Positions 50,138-59,212 of a DNA stretch of 64,000 nt are shown in pieces (position 1 is the stretch's first letter; every line of letters begins with the position of its first letter). The stretch is taken from the NCBI RefSeq assembly GCF_036346875.1, contig NZ_CP107852.1, positions 1,116,001 through 1,180,000 on the forward strand. Direction: 5' to 3'. A model generated the notes under the pieces. It did not search any database. It was not told the DNA's origin and was given only the letters and a program-made list of their open reading frames with translations. Made by a program: the position numbers and the translations under genes. Source of the DNA: Nocardia sp. NBC_00508 (GTDB taxonomy: Bacteria > Actinomycetota > Actinomycetes > Mycobacteriales > Mycobacteriaceae).

Positions 50138-51136
50138 TCAGGCCGCGCACTTGGCGCCCGGCGGGGCGGACGGAGCGGTGACGACGCCGTGCGCGACGTC
50201 CACGACGTAGTCGCGATCCGGGCCGTCGACCGGCTCCACGCCGAGCAGGAGGCGCTCGACCACGCAGCCGCCCTCGAAGAAAGCCGGGCCGACACTGTGA
50301 TCGCCGGGGACCACCCGCCCGGTCAGATCGCGGCCGGTGACGACGGTGTACATCGACGTGGGTTTGCCCGCGGCGAGGAGCCCGGCACGCATCTCCACGC
50401 TGGTGGCGTAAGGCACCACGTCGTCGGCGGTGCCATGGACGAGGAACGCGCGGCGCACATCCATCCGGTGCGCCAGCAGCGCGGGTGAACGGTCGACGTA
50501 GGCCAGCGGGCAGGCCGTGGGAGGACAGCCGCCCGCGTCGCGCTCGATCTGCCCCGGCAGTGCGGGATCGACGGCCACCGCGCCCAGCCACATGGTGAAA
50601 TCGTCGGCGGGACCGTAGTTGTCGACCCAATAGTCGAACATCCCGCGCGGACCGTGCGCCACCGCGAGACCGCTGGTGATGCCGCCCTGGCTCCAGCCCC
50701 ACAGCACGGTGCGCGTGAGCGCGGGATGGGCGTCCTGGTACCACGCGGTCGCGGCGACGATGTCGCGCCATCCCGCCCACAGGTTCCATTCCCCGGGCCG
50801 CCACACGCTCTGCACCGAGCGCAGGTCCATCGACAGGATCGGGGTCGCGGTGCGCCGCGCGATCGAGACGAGGTAGTCGGCGAAGTCGGCCGAGGACCCC
50901 TCGTGCCCGTGCACGGCGACGACGAGCGCCTGCGCGGTCACGTCGCCTTCGGCGCACCGGTAGGGCTCGTAGACCCGGCCGGTCGCGTTCTCGCCGTCCA
51001 CGCTCAGCGTCACCGGGCGTACCACCACCCCTGCCGCGCAGCCGGGCGCCGCCGAAACGGGAAGCGCCGCAATACTCGTCGCCACGAACAGGGTCGAGAG
51101 AACACAGCACACGAACACCGGATACCAGCGCCTCAT
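50138..51136 (-). CDS. Secreted alpha/beta hydrolase
   Basis: A 332-residue protein with a Sec signal peptide (MRRWYPVFVCCVLSTLFVAT..., cleavage near ALPVSAA). The fold shows VVAVHGHEGSSADFADYL (oxyanion region), the nucleophile elbow GWSQGG, an acid in HGTADDVVPYATS and a histidine in VVPGDHSVGPAFF. Substrate unknown; esterase or peptidase activity is possible. Cysteines (about eight) suggest disulfides outside the cell. A near-consensus CATGAT lies six bases before the ATG. Confidence 0.87.
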   Translation of the reverse strand: MRRWYPVFVCCVLSTLFVATSIAALPVSAAPGCAAGVVVRPVTLSVDGENATGRVYEPYRCAEGDVTAQALVVAVHGHEGSSADFADYLVSIARRTATPILSMDLRSVQSVWRPGEWNLWAGWRDIVAATAWYQDAHPALTRTVLWGWSQGGITSGLAVAHGPRGMFDYWVDNYGPADDFTMWLGAVAVDPALPGQIERDAGGCPPTACPLAYVDRSPALLAHRMDVRRAFLVHGTADDVVPYATSVEMRAGLLAAGKPTSMYTVVTGRDLTGRVVPGDHSVGPAFFEGGCVVERLLLGVEPVDGPDRDYVVDVAHGVVTAPSAPPGAKCAA

Positions 51137-51432
51137 GCTCGAATCATGGCACGCGCCGCGACTCCCACCCCGCCTGCCGACCCCCGTCTAGGCGGGAATC
51201 GCATTTCGACCCGACTGTTGTGCGGGCACGCCGGGAACGGCCGCAGGTGGCGATATTTCGCTACAGCGCTGGTGGGCATGGAGATCGGACGACCGACGCT
51301 GATCAGCTGGCTACCGCGCACTCCGACAGGTAGTCACCGACCCGCCGAAACCGGCGGCGCCTGCCGGACACCGACGGTCACCCCAGAGAGCTTCGGGCGC
51401 TGATCCATCCCGGCTGACGCTACGATTCGCCT

Positions 51433-52611
51433 ATGCGTTCGATTGATGCCGCCGAGCGGCGCGCTCGGCTGGCGGTACGGCACCGGCTCGCGACACCAGA
51501 ACGGGCCACTGGGGTCGCCGAGATCGCCGGGTCGATGGTGGCGCTGCACGCCACCGATCCGGCCACCGTATTCCTCTCGGTCGCGGCCCGCGGCGACGGC
51601 CTCACCCCTGCGGATGTCGAGCGCGCCCTGTACGAGGACCGCGCCTTGCTGCGCATGCTGGCGATGCGCCGCACCATGTTCGTGGCGCCGGTGGATCTGG
51701 TCCCGGTCCTGCAAGCATCGTGCGCGGATGCCCTGGCGCACAAGCAGCGCCGCACCTACGGCAAGTACCTCGCGCAGGAGGGCGTCGGCGACGGCGACGT
51801 GCAGCGCTGGCTCGCCGAGGTCGAAGCCGAGACGCACAAGGCGCTGCTGGACCGCGGCGCCGCCACCGGCGCGCAGCTGAGCAAGGCCGTCCCGCGGCTG
51901 CGCACCCAGGTGAACCCCGCGCCGGACAAGGCGTATTCGAAGCCGACGAACATCACCACGTGGGTGCTGGTGACGCTGGGCTGCGAGGGTCGCATCGTGC
52001 GCGGTAGGCCGAACGGCAGCTGGGCGAGCAGCCAGTACACCTGGGCGCCGATCGAATCGTGGTTGCCGGAGGGCGTCGCGGCCATGCCCGCCGCGGAGGC
52101 CCGTGTGGAGCTGGTCCGGCGCTGGTTGCGCGCCTTCGGACCCGCGCCGGTGTCCGATATCAAGTGGTGGACCGGCTGGACGCTGGGCGAAGTCCGCGCG
52201 GCGCTCGGCGCGCTGGACCTGGTCGATGCCGACTTGGACGGTGTCACCGGCGTACTGCTCGCCGACGACGTCGAGCCGGTCGCGGCGCCGCAGCCTTGGG
52301 CGGCGCTGCTGCCCGCGCTCGACCCGACCCCGATGGGCTGGCAGGCACGGGACTGGTTTCTCGGCCCGCACGCCGCCCGCCTGTTCGATCGCAACGGCAA
52401 TATCGGCCCCACCGTCTGGTGGGACGGTCGGATCGTCGGCGGCTGGGCGCAGCGCAAGGACGGCGAGATCGTCTACCGCCTCCTGGAAGACGTCGGGGCG
52501 GACGCCGAATCGTTGATCGTCACGGAATCCCAGCGGGTCACGGACTGGTTCGGCGACGTGCGCGCCGTTCCGCGCTTCCGGACACCGCTGGAACGCGAAC
52601 TCACCGCCTGA
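51433..52611 (+). CDS. AlkZ/YcaQ-like winged-helix (HTH_42) protein
   Basis: A 392-residue protein of the winged-helix family that includes the AlkZ DNA glycosylases. ARLAVRHRLATPERATGVAEIAGSMVALHATD is the N-terminal part; in characterised glycosylases a Gln-containing motif lies in this region, while here it reads HATD. The C-terminal part has RFRTPLERELTA. A role in removing alkylated or cross-linked bases is possible but unproven. TACGAT lies six bases before the ATG, so the transcript is probably leaderless. Confidence 0.85.
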   Translation: MRSIDAAERRARLAVRHRLATPERATGVAEIAGSMVALHATDPATVFLSVAARGDGLTPADVERALYEDRALLRMLAMRRTMFVAPVDLVPVLQASCADALAHKQRRTYGKYLAQEGVGDGDVQRWLAEVEAETHKALLDRGAATGAQLSKAVPRLRTQVNPAPDKAYSKPTNITTWVLVTLGCEGRIVRGRPNGSWASSQYTWAPIESWLPEGVAAMPAAEARVELVRRWLRAFGPAPVSDIKWWTGWTLGEVRAALGALDLVDADLDGVTGVLLADDVEPVAAPQPWAALLPALDPTPMGWQARDWFLGPHAARLFDRNGNIGPTVWWDGRIVGGWAQRKDGEIVYRLLEDVGADAESLIVTESQRVTDWFGDVRAVPRFRTPLERELTA

Positions 52612-52683
52612 TCATCGCGACCACCCGATTGCCCCGGCTGCGGGCGCCTCGGCCAATTCGTCGGCACTGGTAGCTTGGGCGGC

Positions 52684-53322
52684 ATGGAGATTCGCGGGTT
52701 CGCCGACGGCGACCGATCCGCCCTGCGCGATTTGTTCGTGCGTGCGGGCGCGGAATCGCCGACCGAGTCGCTGTGGGGCCACCCGGAATCCGAGGCGGCG
52801 GTCTATCTCGAGCCGTATATGGATCTGGAACCCGAATCGCTGTTCGTCGCGGAGTCCGACGGCGCACTGGTCGGGTATCTCACCGGGTGCGTGGACAGTT
52901 CGGCATTTCCCAGCGAAGGCGAGCGCATGGATCAGGCGATCCGTCGCTATCGCCTGATGTTCCGCCGCGAATCCGCCGCGTTCTTCGCACGCAGCCTCGC
53001 CGACATGGCGGGCGCGGCCATCCGCCGGGCACCGACGGCAGGCGAGATCCACGACGACCGCTGGCCCAGCCATCTGCACATCAACGTCGCACCCGAAGCC
53101 AGAGGCATCGGCGCTGCCGACCGGTTGATGCTGCGCTGGTTCGAGCGACTCACCGAGGCGGGGTCACCCGGCTGCCATCTACAGACCCTGGTCGAAAACA
53201 GCCGCGCCGTCAGGTTTTTCGACCGCATGGGCTTCACCGCCCACGGCCGGGAGCCCCTGGTACCCGGCCTGCGCTATCACGGCAAACGGGTGCATCAGCG
53301 CACGATGGTCCGCGACAGCTGA
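52684..53322 (+). CDS. GNAT-family N-acetyltransferase
   Basis: A 212-residue protein with a GNAT fold: the early MEIRGFADGDRSALRDLFVRAG, the central beta strand SLFVAESDGALVGYLTG, and the acetyl-CoA motif LHINVAPEARGIGAADRLM (Q/RxxGxG/A) followed by LVENSRAVRFFDRMGF. The acceptor is unknown. ATG at 52684 is chosen over an upstream start three codons earlier because TAGCTT lies exactly seven bases before it. Confidence 0.9.
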   Translation: MEIRGFADGDRSALRDLFVRAGAESPTESLWGHPESEAAVYLEPYMDLEPESLFVAESDGALVGYLTGCVDSSAFPSEGERMDQAIRRYRLMFRRESAAFFARSLADMAGAAIRRAPTAGEIHDDRWPSHLHINVAPEARGIGAADRLMLRWFERLTEAGSPGCHLQTLVENSRAVRFFDRMGFTAHGREPLVPGLRYHGKRVHQRTMVRDS

Positions 53323-53433
53323 GGGTTACGGCGGCGTGGTACCGGGAACGCGGAGCGCCCGCCCCTGTTCGGGCGACCTCCCGCGAGATGAGCCGGTTCA
53401 TGTGCCGCGCCGCCGAACGGTTCGGAAGGGCGC

Positions 53434-54294
53434 CTACATGTCCAAGCCGAGGTCGAGGACGCGGACCGAGTGGGTGAGGGCGCCGACGGCGAGGTAGTCG
53501 ACGCCGGTGCGGGCGTAGTCGGCGGCCACGTCGAGGCTCAGGCCACCCGAGGATTCCAGCTTGGTTTGCGGTGCCGTGGCGTTGCGGCGCTGCACGGCGG
53601 CCTGGGTCTGCCAGAGCGGGAAGTTGTCCAGCAGGACGAGTTCCACGTTCTCGGCGAGCACGGCGTCGAGTTGGTCGAGGCTGTCCACCTCCACCTCGCA
53701 GGGAATGCCGGGGGCGGCGGCGCGGACCGCGCGCAGCGCCTCGACCACCGACCCCGCGGCGACCACGTGGTTGTCCTTGATCAGCGCGGCGTCGCCGAGA
53801 CCCATGCGGTGATTGACGCCGCCGCCGACGCAGACGGCGTACTTCTGCAACGCGCGCAGTCCCGGCAGCGTCTTGCGGCTGTCCCGGATTCGGCAGCGGG
53901 TGCCCGCGACCGCGTCCACCCAGTCGGCCGTCGCGGTGGCGATGCCGGACAGATGGCAGACGAGGTTGAGCATCGTGCGCTCCGCGGTGAGCAGGCCGCG
54001 GCTCGGCGCTACCACGGTCAGGACGGACTGTCCCGGCGTCACCCGGGTGCCGTCGGCCAGGCGGTCGGTGACCTCGTACTCGCCCGCGCCGATCACCTCG
54101 TCGAGCACCAGCAGCCCGGCGTCGAGCCCCGCGATCGTTCCCGGCTGCCGCGATACCACCGACGCCTTCACCACCGCGTCGGCGGGCACGGTGGCCGTCG
54201 TGGTGACGTCCGGGCCGTAGCGCAGGTCCTCGTCCAGCGCGGCGCGGATGATCCGCAGCACCTCGTCATGATCCAGACCGGCGTCCAGAGCCAT
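53434..54294 (-). CDS. nadC: Quinolinate phosphoribosyltransferase
   Basis: A 286-residue enzyme converting quinolinate and PRPP to nicotinate mononucleotide. It shows ALDEDLRYGPDVTTTA, ERTMLNLVCHLSGIAT, RDSRKTLPGLRALQKYAV, GGGVNHRMGLGDAALIKDNH, EVEVDSLDQLDAVL and LESSGGLSLDVAADYARTGVDYLAVGALTHS-type segments. The ATG has AGAGGAG seven bases upstream. It is the third gene of nadABC. Confidence 0.97.
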   Translation of the reverse strand: MALDAGLDHDEVLRIIRAALDEDLRYGPDVTTTATVPADAVVKASVVSRQPGTIAGLDAGLLVLDEVIGAGEYEVTDRLADGTRVTPGQSVLTVVAPSRGLLTAERTMLNLVCHLSGIATATADWVDAVAGTRCRIRDSRKTLPGLRALQKYAVCVGGGVNHRMGLGDAALIKDNHVVAAGSVVEALRAVRAAAPGIPCEVEVDSLDQLDAVLAENVELVLLDNFPLWQTQAAVQRRNATAPQTKLESSGGLSLDVAADYARTGVDYLAVGALTHSVRVLDLGLDM

Positions 54295-54362
54295 GGGAGC
54301 GCTCCTCTCTCGCCGAGCGGGACATGGTGGAGAGCTCCCGTAGTCCTGCTCGACGGCTGTGT

Positions 54363-55934
54363 TCAGGGAATGGGTGATGGGTATTCGGGGGCGCCCTCGT
54401 CGTTCAGCCGGATCGGGAGGCCGCGGCGGAGTCCGTCGACGAGGTCCGGGTGGTCCGACCGGGTGTGGCAGCCACGGCTTTCGGTGCGGGCGAGGGCGGC
54501 CAGCAGCAGGGTGCGCGCCGCGAGGGTGAGCGCGGCGTCCTCGATCGCGGCGATCGGGTGGGTGACGCCGGTGCACGTGACGCGCCGGGCGACCACGTCG
54601 TCCAGCCGTTTCAGTGCTTCGGCCAGGCCCGCGCCGTCGCGGACCACCGAGGCGTGCGTGGTCATCAACCGCTGCACGATCTCGCGATCGGCACACGCGG
54701 CGACGCGAACCGGGATCTCGGTGACGGACGCCCGCTCGCCGAGCCGCTCGGCCGCGGCGGCTCCGGCGCGCTCGCCGACCACCAAACCCTCCAGCAGGCT
54801 GTTGGATGCCAATCGGTTCGCCCCGTGCAGGCCGGTGCGCGCGACCTCACCCGCCGCGTACAGGCCGGGCACTTCGGTGCGGCCGTGGGTGTCGGTGACG
54901 ACCCCGCCGCACTGATAGTGCGCGGCCGGGGCGACGGGGATCAGATCCGTACGCGGATCGATGCCCGCGGCCAGACACGAGGCGGTGATCGTCGGAAACC
55001 GTTGCGCGAAGTGGTCGATCGAGCGTGCGTCGAGGTAGACATGCTCGGTGCCGAGCGCCCGCATGCGCGCGGCGATGGCGCGCGAGACCACGTCGCGCGG
55101 TGCGAGGTCGCCACGCGGATGCACCCCTGCGGTCACCGAATTGCCTTCGGTATCGACCAGTATCGCGCCTTCACCGCGAACCGCTTCGCTGATCAGCGGC
55201 CTGCAGCCCACCCCGCCCTTGGTGTAGAGCACGGTCGGGTGGAACTGCACGAACTCGAGATCCGTGACGGTGGCGCCCGCCCACAGCGCGAGCGCGATGC
55301 CGTCGGCGGTGGCGCCGGGCGGGTTGGTGCTCAGCGCGTACAGCTGGCCGAGCCCGCCGGTGGCCAGCAGCACCGCGGGCGCGTGGACGACGCCGAATCC
55401 CTTGTCCGACACCGCGACAACACCCTGCACGCCGCCGCGCCCGGTGACGATCTCGCCCACCGCGGCCCCGAACAGCACCGGCAGACCGGCCTCGTTCAGC
55501 GCCCGCTGCACCTCCGCGCCGGTCGCGTCGCCGCCCGCGTGGATGATCCGGCGGGTGCTGTGGCCGCCCTCCCTGGTACGCGAAACCTGGCCGTCGCGAC
55601 CGAGATCGAACACCGCGCCCAGGTCGGTCAGTGCGTCCACCGCGGCCTGCCCGCCCTCGACGATGGAGCGCACGGCGCCCGGGTCACAGAGCCCGGCGCC
55701 CGCCTCCACCGTGTCGTGCACGTGTGATTCGACGGAATCGCCGTGCGGCGCCACAACGGCGATGCCGCCCTGCGCGTACTGGGTCGAGGTGTCGGTGGGC
55801 CCGCCTTTGCTGAGCGTGAGCACCCGCAAACCGCGCAATGACGCCGTCCGCGCCGCGGTGAGTCCCGCGACGCCGCCGCCGATCACGACCAGGTCGGTCT
55901 CGGCCTCCCAGTCGATCGAAATCCCGGGTGTCAT
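54363..55934 (-). CDS. nadB: L-aspartate oxidase
   Basis: A 523-residue flavoprotein oxidising aspartate to iminoaspartate for NadA. FAD binding is in DLVVIGGGVAGLTAARTA; catalytic segments include TQYAQGGIAVV, REGGHSTRRIIHAGGDATG, LEFVQFHPTVLY, VSEAVRGEGA-like ISEAVRGEGAILVD and GLHGANRLASNSLLEGLV. The ATG at 55934 gives the M. tuberculosis-like length; a GTG at 56054 overlapping nadA would add a 40-residue Arg/Ala-rich stretch unlike the family. Confidence 0.95.
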   Translation of the reverse strand: MTPGISIDWEAETDLVVIGGGVAGLTAARTASLRGLRVLTLSKGGPTDTSTQYAQGGIAVVAPHGDSVESHVHDTVEAGAGLCDPGAVRSIVEGGQAAVDALTDLGAVFDLGRDGQVSRTREGGHSTRRIIHAGGDATGAEVQRALNEAGLPVLFGAAVGEIVTGRGGVQGVVAVSDKGFGVVHAPAVLLATGGLGQLYALSTNPPGATADGIALALWAGATVTDLEFVQFHPTVLYTKGGVGCRPLISEAVRGEGAILVDTEGNSVTAGVHPRGDLAPRDVVSRAIAARMRALGTEHVYLDARSIDHFAQRFPTITASCLAAGIDPRTDLIPVAPAAHYQCGGVVTDTHGRTEVPGLYAAGEVARTGLHGANRLASNSLLEGLVVGERAGAAAAERLGERASVTEIPVRVAACADREIVQRLMTTHASVVRDGAGLAEALKRLDDVVARRVTCTGVTHPIAAIEDAALTLAARTLLLAALARTESRGCHTRSDHPDLVDGLRRGLPIRLNDEGAPEYPSPIP

Positions 55935-56046
55935 CGGCTCGCGCCTCGCTGCCTTCCGATCCGCGTGGCCTCGGGCGGATTCGGGGCGATCAGCGCTCGC
56001 GCCTCGTCCACCGCGTTCCGCCGGGGACCGACCACGGAGGTCGAAC

Positions 56047-57090
56047 TCATTCACCGCCGCCGGGGTTGCCGATCGCGATCATCCGCTGCACCGAATTGCG
56101 GCCCAGCGCAGCGGTTTCCGGATCGACGTGCACCTCGTCGCGACCGTCGACCAGGCACCGCAGCAGTGCCGCCGGGGTGATCATCTTCATGTATTTGCAC
56201 GAGGCCCGGTCGTTCACGGCCTGGAAGTCGATGCCGGGGGCGGCCTTGCGCAACTGGTGCAGCATGCCGACCTCGGTGGCCACCAGCACCTGGTTCGACT
56301 TCGCCGCCTTGGCCGCGTCGATCATGCCGCCGGTGGACAGGATGTGCACGCGCTCGGCCGGGAACGCGCCCTCGCCCGCCAGGTACAGCGCCGACGTGGC
56401 GCAGCCGCATTCCGGGTGCACGAACAGCTCCGCGTCCGGATGGGTGCGCGCCTGCTCGGTCAGCTCGTCGCCGTTGATGCCCGCGTGCACGTGGCATTCA
56501 CCCGCCCAGATGTGCATGTTCGCGCGTCCGGTGACCCGCTTGACGTGCGCGCCGAGGAACTGGTCCGGCAGGAACAGCACTTCGCGGTCCGGATCGATCG
56601 AGGCCACCACGTCGACCGCGTTGGACGAGGTGCAGCAGATGTCGGTGAGCGCCTTCACCTCGGCGGTGGTGTTCACGTACGAGACGACCACCGCCTTCGG
56701 GTGTTCGGCCTTCCAGGCACGCAGGTCGTCGGCGGTGATGGAGTCCGCGAGCGAGCATCCGGCGCGCTGGTCCGGGATGAGCACGGTCTTGGCCGGGCTG
56801 AGGATCTTGGCGGTCTCGGCCATGAAGTGCACGCCGCAGAACACGATCGTGTCCTCCGGCGCCTCCGCCGCGATTCGCGACAGCGCCAGCGAGTCGCCGA
56901 CGTGGTCGGCCACGTCCTGGATCTCGGGCAGCTGATAGTTGTGCGCGAGAATGGTCGCGTTGCGCTCCCTGGCCAATCGCTTGACCTCCTGCGCCCATTC
57001 CGGCGTCGCCTCGACTCCGGCGAACCCCGCGGGTCCGTCGAACACCTGCCCCATCAGCGGGGGCGCCAGTTTCGCACCCGTCGTCGCCAT
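56047..57090 (-). CDS. nadA: Quinolinate synthase A
   Basis: A 347-residue [4Fe-4S] enzyme condensing iminoaspartate and dihydroxyacetone phosphate to quinolinate. It shows [65 protein letters not shown] and [17 protein letters not shown] with candidate cluster cysteines, then [24 protein letters not shown] precedes the ATG. It heads nadABC, divergent from the NrtR-type regulator. Confidence 0.97.
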   Translation of the reverse strand: MATTGAKLAPPLMGQVFDGPAGFAGVEATPEWAQEVKRLARERNATILAHNYQLPEIQDVADHVGDSLALSRIAAEAPEDTIVFCGVHFMAETAKILSPAKTVLIPDQRAGCSLADSITADDLRAWKAEHPKAVVVSYVNTTAEVKALTDICCTSSNAVDVVASIDPDREVLFLPDQFLGAHVKRVTGRANMHIWAGECHVHAGINGDELTEQARTHPDAELFVHPECGCATSALYLAGEGAFPAERVHILSTGGMIDAAKAAKSNQVLVATEVGMLHQLRKAAPGIDFQAVNDRASCKYMKMITPAALLRCLVDGRDEVHVDPETAALGRNSVQRMIAIGNPGGGE

Positions 57091-57144
57091 GGATGGCTCC
57101 CTTCCTCGTGCGGTCGGCTACTCCGCCGATTCGCACCAAACCAG

Positions 57145-57167
57145 GTTTTCGTCTTACAATCGAAAAC
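57145..57167. promoter_or_regulatory. NrtR-type operator and leaderless promoter
   Basis: GTTTTCG-N9-CGAAAAC is a perfect inverted repeat between nadA and the Nudix-type regulator. It contains TACAAT (57155-57160), a -10 hexamer seven bases before the regulator's GTG. NrtR repressors of actinobacteria are known to control nad genes; autoregulation and nadABC control from this one site is inferred. Confidence 0.75.
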
Positions 57168-57926
57168 GTGCCCCATGGTAGCACCATCCACGAATCGCTC
57201 ACCGCGGTGTTCCAGGTTCGCCGCTTCCCCGTCGAGATCGCCGCAGGTAGAAGCTCCGCGGACCGCGCGGAAGGCATGCTGCAACGTTGCCCACCGGACC
57301 AGCGGACCGAACTGGCGGTGTTGCTGTGGGAACGCGCGCTCGATCCACAGAAGGGCACCTGGTCGCTGCCCGGCGGCCGACTCGGCGACGACGAGGACCT
57401 GGACGCCTCCGCGCGCCGCCAGCTCGCCGAGAAGGTCGACGTGCGCGAGCTGACCCACCTCGAACAGCTCTCGGTGTTCAGCGCCCCCCACCGGGTGCCG
57501 AGCCCGCGGCGCATCGCCTCGGCTTACCTCGGCCTAGTGCCGCTCACCGCCGACCCGCGGCTACCTTCGGACACCGCCTGGCATCCGGTCTCGGCCCTGC
57601 CGGACATGTCCTTCGACCACCGCACCGTGGTCGACCACGCCCGCACCCGACTGGCCGCGAAACTGTCCTACACCAACATCGCCTTCGCGCTCGCGCCCGA
57701 CCGGTTCACTATGTCGACCTTGCGCGAAATCTATTGCGCTGCACTCGGATACGACGTGGACACCACGAACCTCCAGCGGGTTCTTTCGCGCCGCAAGGTG
57801 ATCACGCCCACCGGCGCCACCGCCGCTCCGGGTCGCGCGGGCGGCCGCCCCGCCGCCGTCTACCGATTCACCGACTCCGGTCTACGCGTCACCGACGAAT
57901 TCGCGGCCCTGCGCCCACCGTCCTGA
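57168..57926 (+). CDS. nrtR: NrtR-type Nudix regulator of NAD synthesis
   Basis: A 252-residue protein. The N-terminal part is a Nudix-like domain with the degenerate box GTWSLPGGRLGDDEDLDASARRQLAEKV, lacking the full catalytic REXXEE core, so ligand binding (ADP-ribose in known NrtR) rather than hydrolysis is expected. The C-terminal part (about 185-250) is a winged helix with TMSTLREIYCAALGYDVDTTNLQRVLSRRKVI. It is the counterpart of Rv1593c beside nadA. The GTG directly abuts its operator. Confidence 0.88.
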   Translation: MPHGSTIHESLTAVFQVRRFPVEIAAGRSSADRAEGMLQRCPPDQRTELAVLLWERALDPQKGTWSLPGGRLGDDEDLDASARRQLAEKVDVRELTHLEQLSVFSAPHRVPSPRRIASAYLGLVPLTADPRLPSDTAWHPVSALPDMSFDHRTVVDHARTRLAAKLSYTNIAFALAPDRFTMSTLREIYCAALGYDVDTTNLQRVLSRRKVITPTGATAAPGRAGGRPAAVYRFTDSGLRVTDEFAALRPPS

Positions 57927-57990
57927 GCGAGTCACTCGGCCGGCACGCCGCAGTCTGCGTCTCCCCGACCAAGCCCAGCCGCCTTCCCGC

Positions 57991-58170
57991 TCAGCATTCC
58001 GCCGCCGCCTTGCGATGCTTGTGCCCGCGCCGATACCGACGCTTGTTCGGCACCGGCCGCGCCGCGTTGCTGCGCCGCAATGCATCCCGCCGCCGCCACG
58101 CGACCAGATCGGCGCGCTCCGCGGACGCCGCCGAAGGCGCGTCGGCAGCCACCCGCTGTGCGCGATTCAC
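57991..58170 (-). CDS. Small basic protein of unknown function
   Basis: A 59-residue protein ending in an Arg/Lys-rich stretch (PNKRRYRRGHKHRK) then AAAEC. GGGAGG lies six bases before the GTG start, one of the better ribosome sites in the window, which supports a real gene. Nucleic-acid binding is a guess from charge. It is convergent with nrtR. Confidence 0.5.
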   Translation of the reverse strand: MNRAQRVAADAPSAASAERADLVAWRRRDALRRSNAARPVPNKRRYRRGHKHRKAAAEC

Positions 58171-58459
58171 CACCTACCTCCCTTCGACACATCCTCAACC
58201 ACTCGACCGGATCACGGTATCGATGAAACCTTCTCGGCTCCAGTGATTTCTGTCCCGCTGTGCACGAAATCGATGATCGCGGTGGGGCTCGGGTGGTATT
58301 CGAATGTCGCGTCAACCTCGGGCGACGGCACGTCGAGTGCGACTCGCGGTAGGCGACAGTAGCTCGGGTGGCGAAGCTCTCCGGCAGAGCTGTCCGCGGC
58401 GCGAATGGCGATGACCGGATCGCTCGGTGGCGACGGCTCACCCGGCTACCATGAGCGGC

Positions 58460-59113
58460 ATGTCTACCCCGCGAGTAGATCGGCCGGAGCTTCCCGAGTT
58501 CATGACGTGGGAGGAGCTCGAGCGCCTCCCCGAGGAAATCGCGAGCCAGATCGAGCTCTGGGACGGTCGTGTCGTCTGGGTCCGGCGTGGCCCCTTCGAG
58601 CACCAGCAGTACACCGGACTGTTCTGGACCGCTCTGCGGCGATGCGTCCACCACGTCATGTCCGGGCAGCCGGAGCAGTGCTGGCAGGTGGGCATGGAAA
58701 CGAACGTCTTTCTGCAGCCCAACGGGAAATCCGACTTCGTCACACCGGATTTCTTGGTTTTCCGCTGTCTCGAGTCCGATTATCAGGACATCCGAGCGAG
58801 CGATGTCCTGATCGCGGGCGAAGTACTCTCGCCATCGAATACACACAGAGACATCGAAGCCAAGAAGGCCCGCTATGCCGACGGTGGCATCCCGTGGTAC
58901 TGGGAGGTCAGGCTGGCACGCGATCCGCGCGGAATCGAGATCGTCCGCGCCTATGCGCTGGAGACCGGGCACGGCCAACTCCCTGCCGGAGTCCGGCCGC
59001 TACACCGGGCCAACTACATTCTGGCCGACGAGTGGACCCCGGCGACCACCGACGGAATCCACATCGATTTCCCGTTCGCCATTCACATACCTTGGTCCGA
59101 CCTCGACTACTGA
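58460..59113 (+). CDS. Uma2-family (DUF820) nuclease-fold protein
   Basis: A 217-residue protein with the PD-(D/E)XK fold seen in DUF820: MTWEELERLPEEIASQIELWDGRVV, then VTPDFLVFRCLESD (Asp) and AGEVLSPSNTHRDIEAKKARYADGGIPWYWEVR (Glu...Lys). Uma2 proteins are abundant in Streptomyces, Nocardia and cyanobacteria and their biological role is unclear. The start is supported by TACCAT seven bases upstream; upstream in-frame ATGs are possible. Confidence 0.87.
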   Translation: MSTPRVDRPELPEFMTWEELERLPEEIASQIELWDGRVVWVRRGPFEHQQYTGLFWTALRRCVHHVMSGQPEQCWQVGMETNVFLQPNGKSDFVTPDFLVFRCLESDYQDIRASDVLIAGEVLSPSNTHRDIEAKKARYADGGIPWYWEVRLARDPRGIEIVRAYALETGHGQLPAGVRPLHRANYILADEWTPATTDGIHIDFPFAIHIPWSDLDY

Positions 59114-59212
59114 CAGTGCCCGACAGCCCAGCAGTCGCTCGAGCGAATCGGCCTAGGTGATGTCGAGGCGGCTGTGCAGCTGATGCCCTGCGGAGTGCAG
59201 TGCGCCGGGGTG

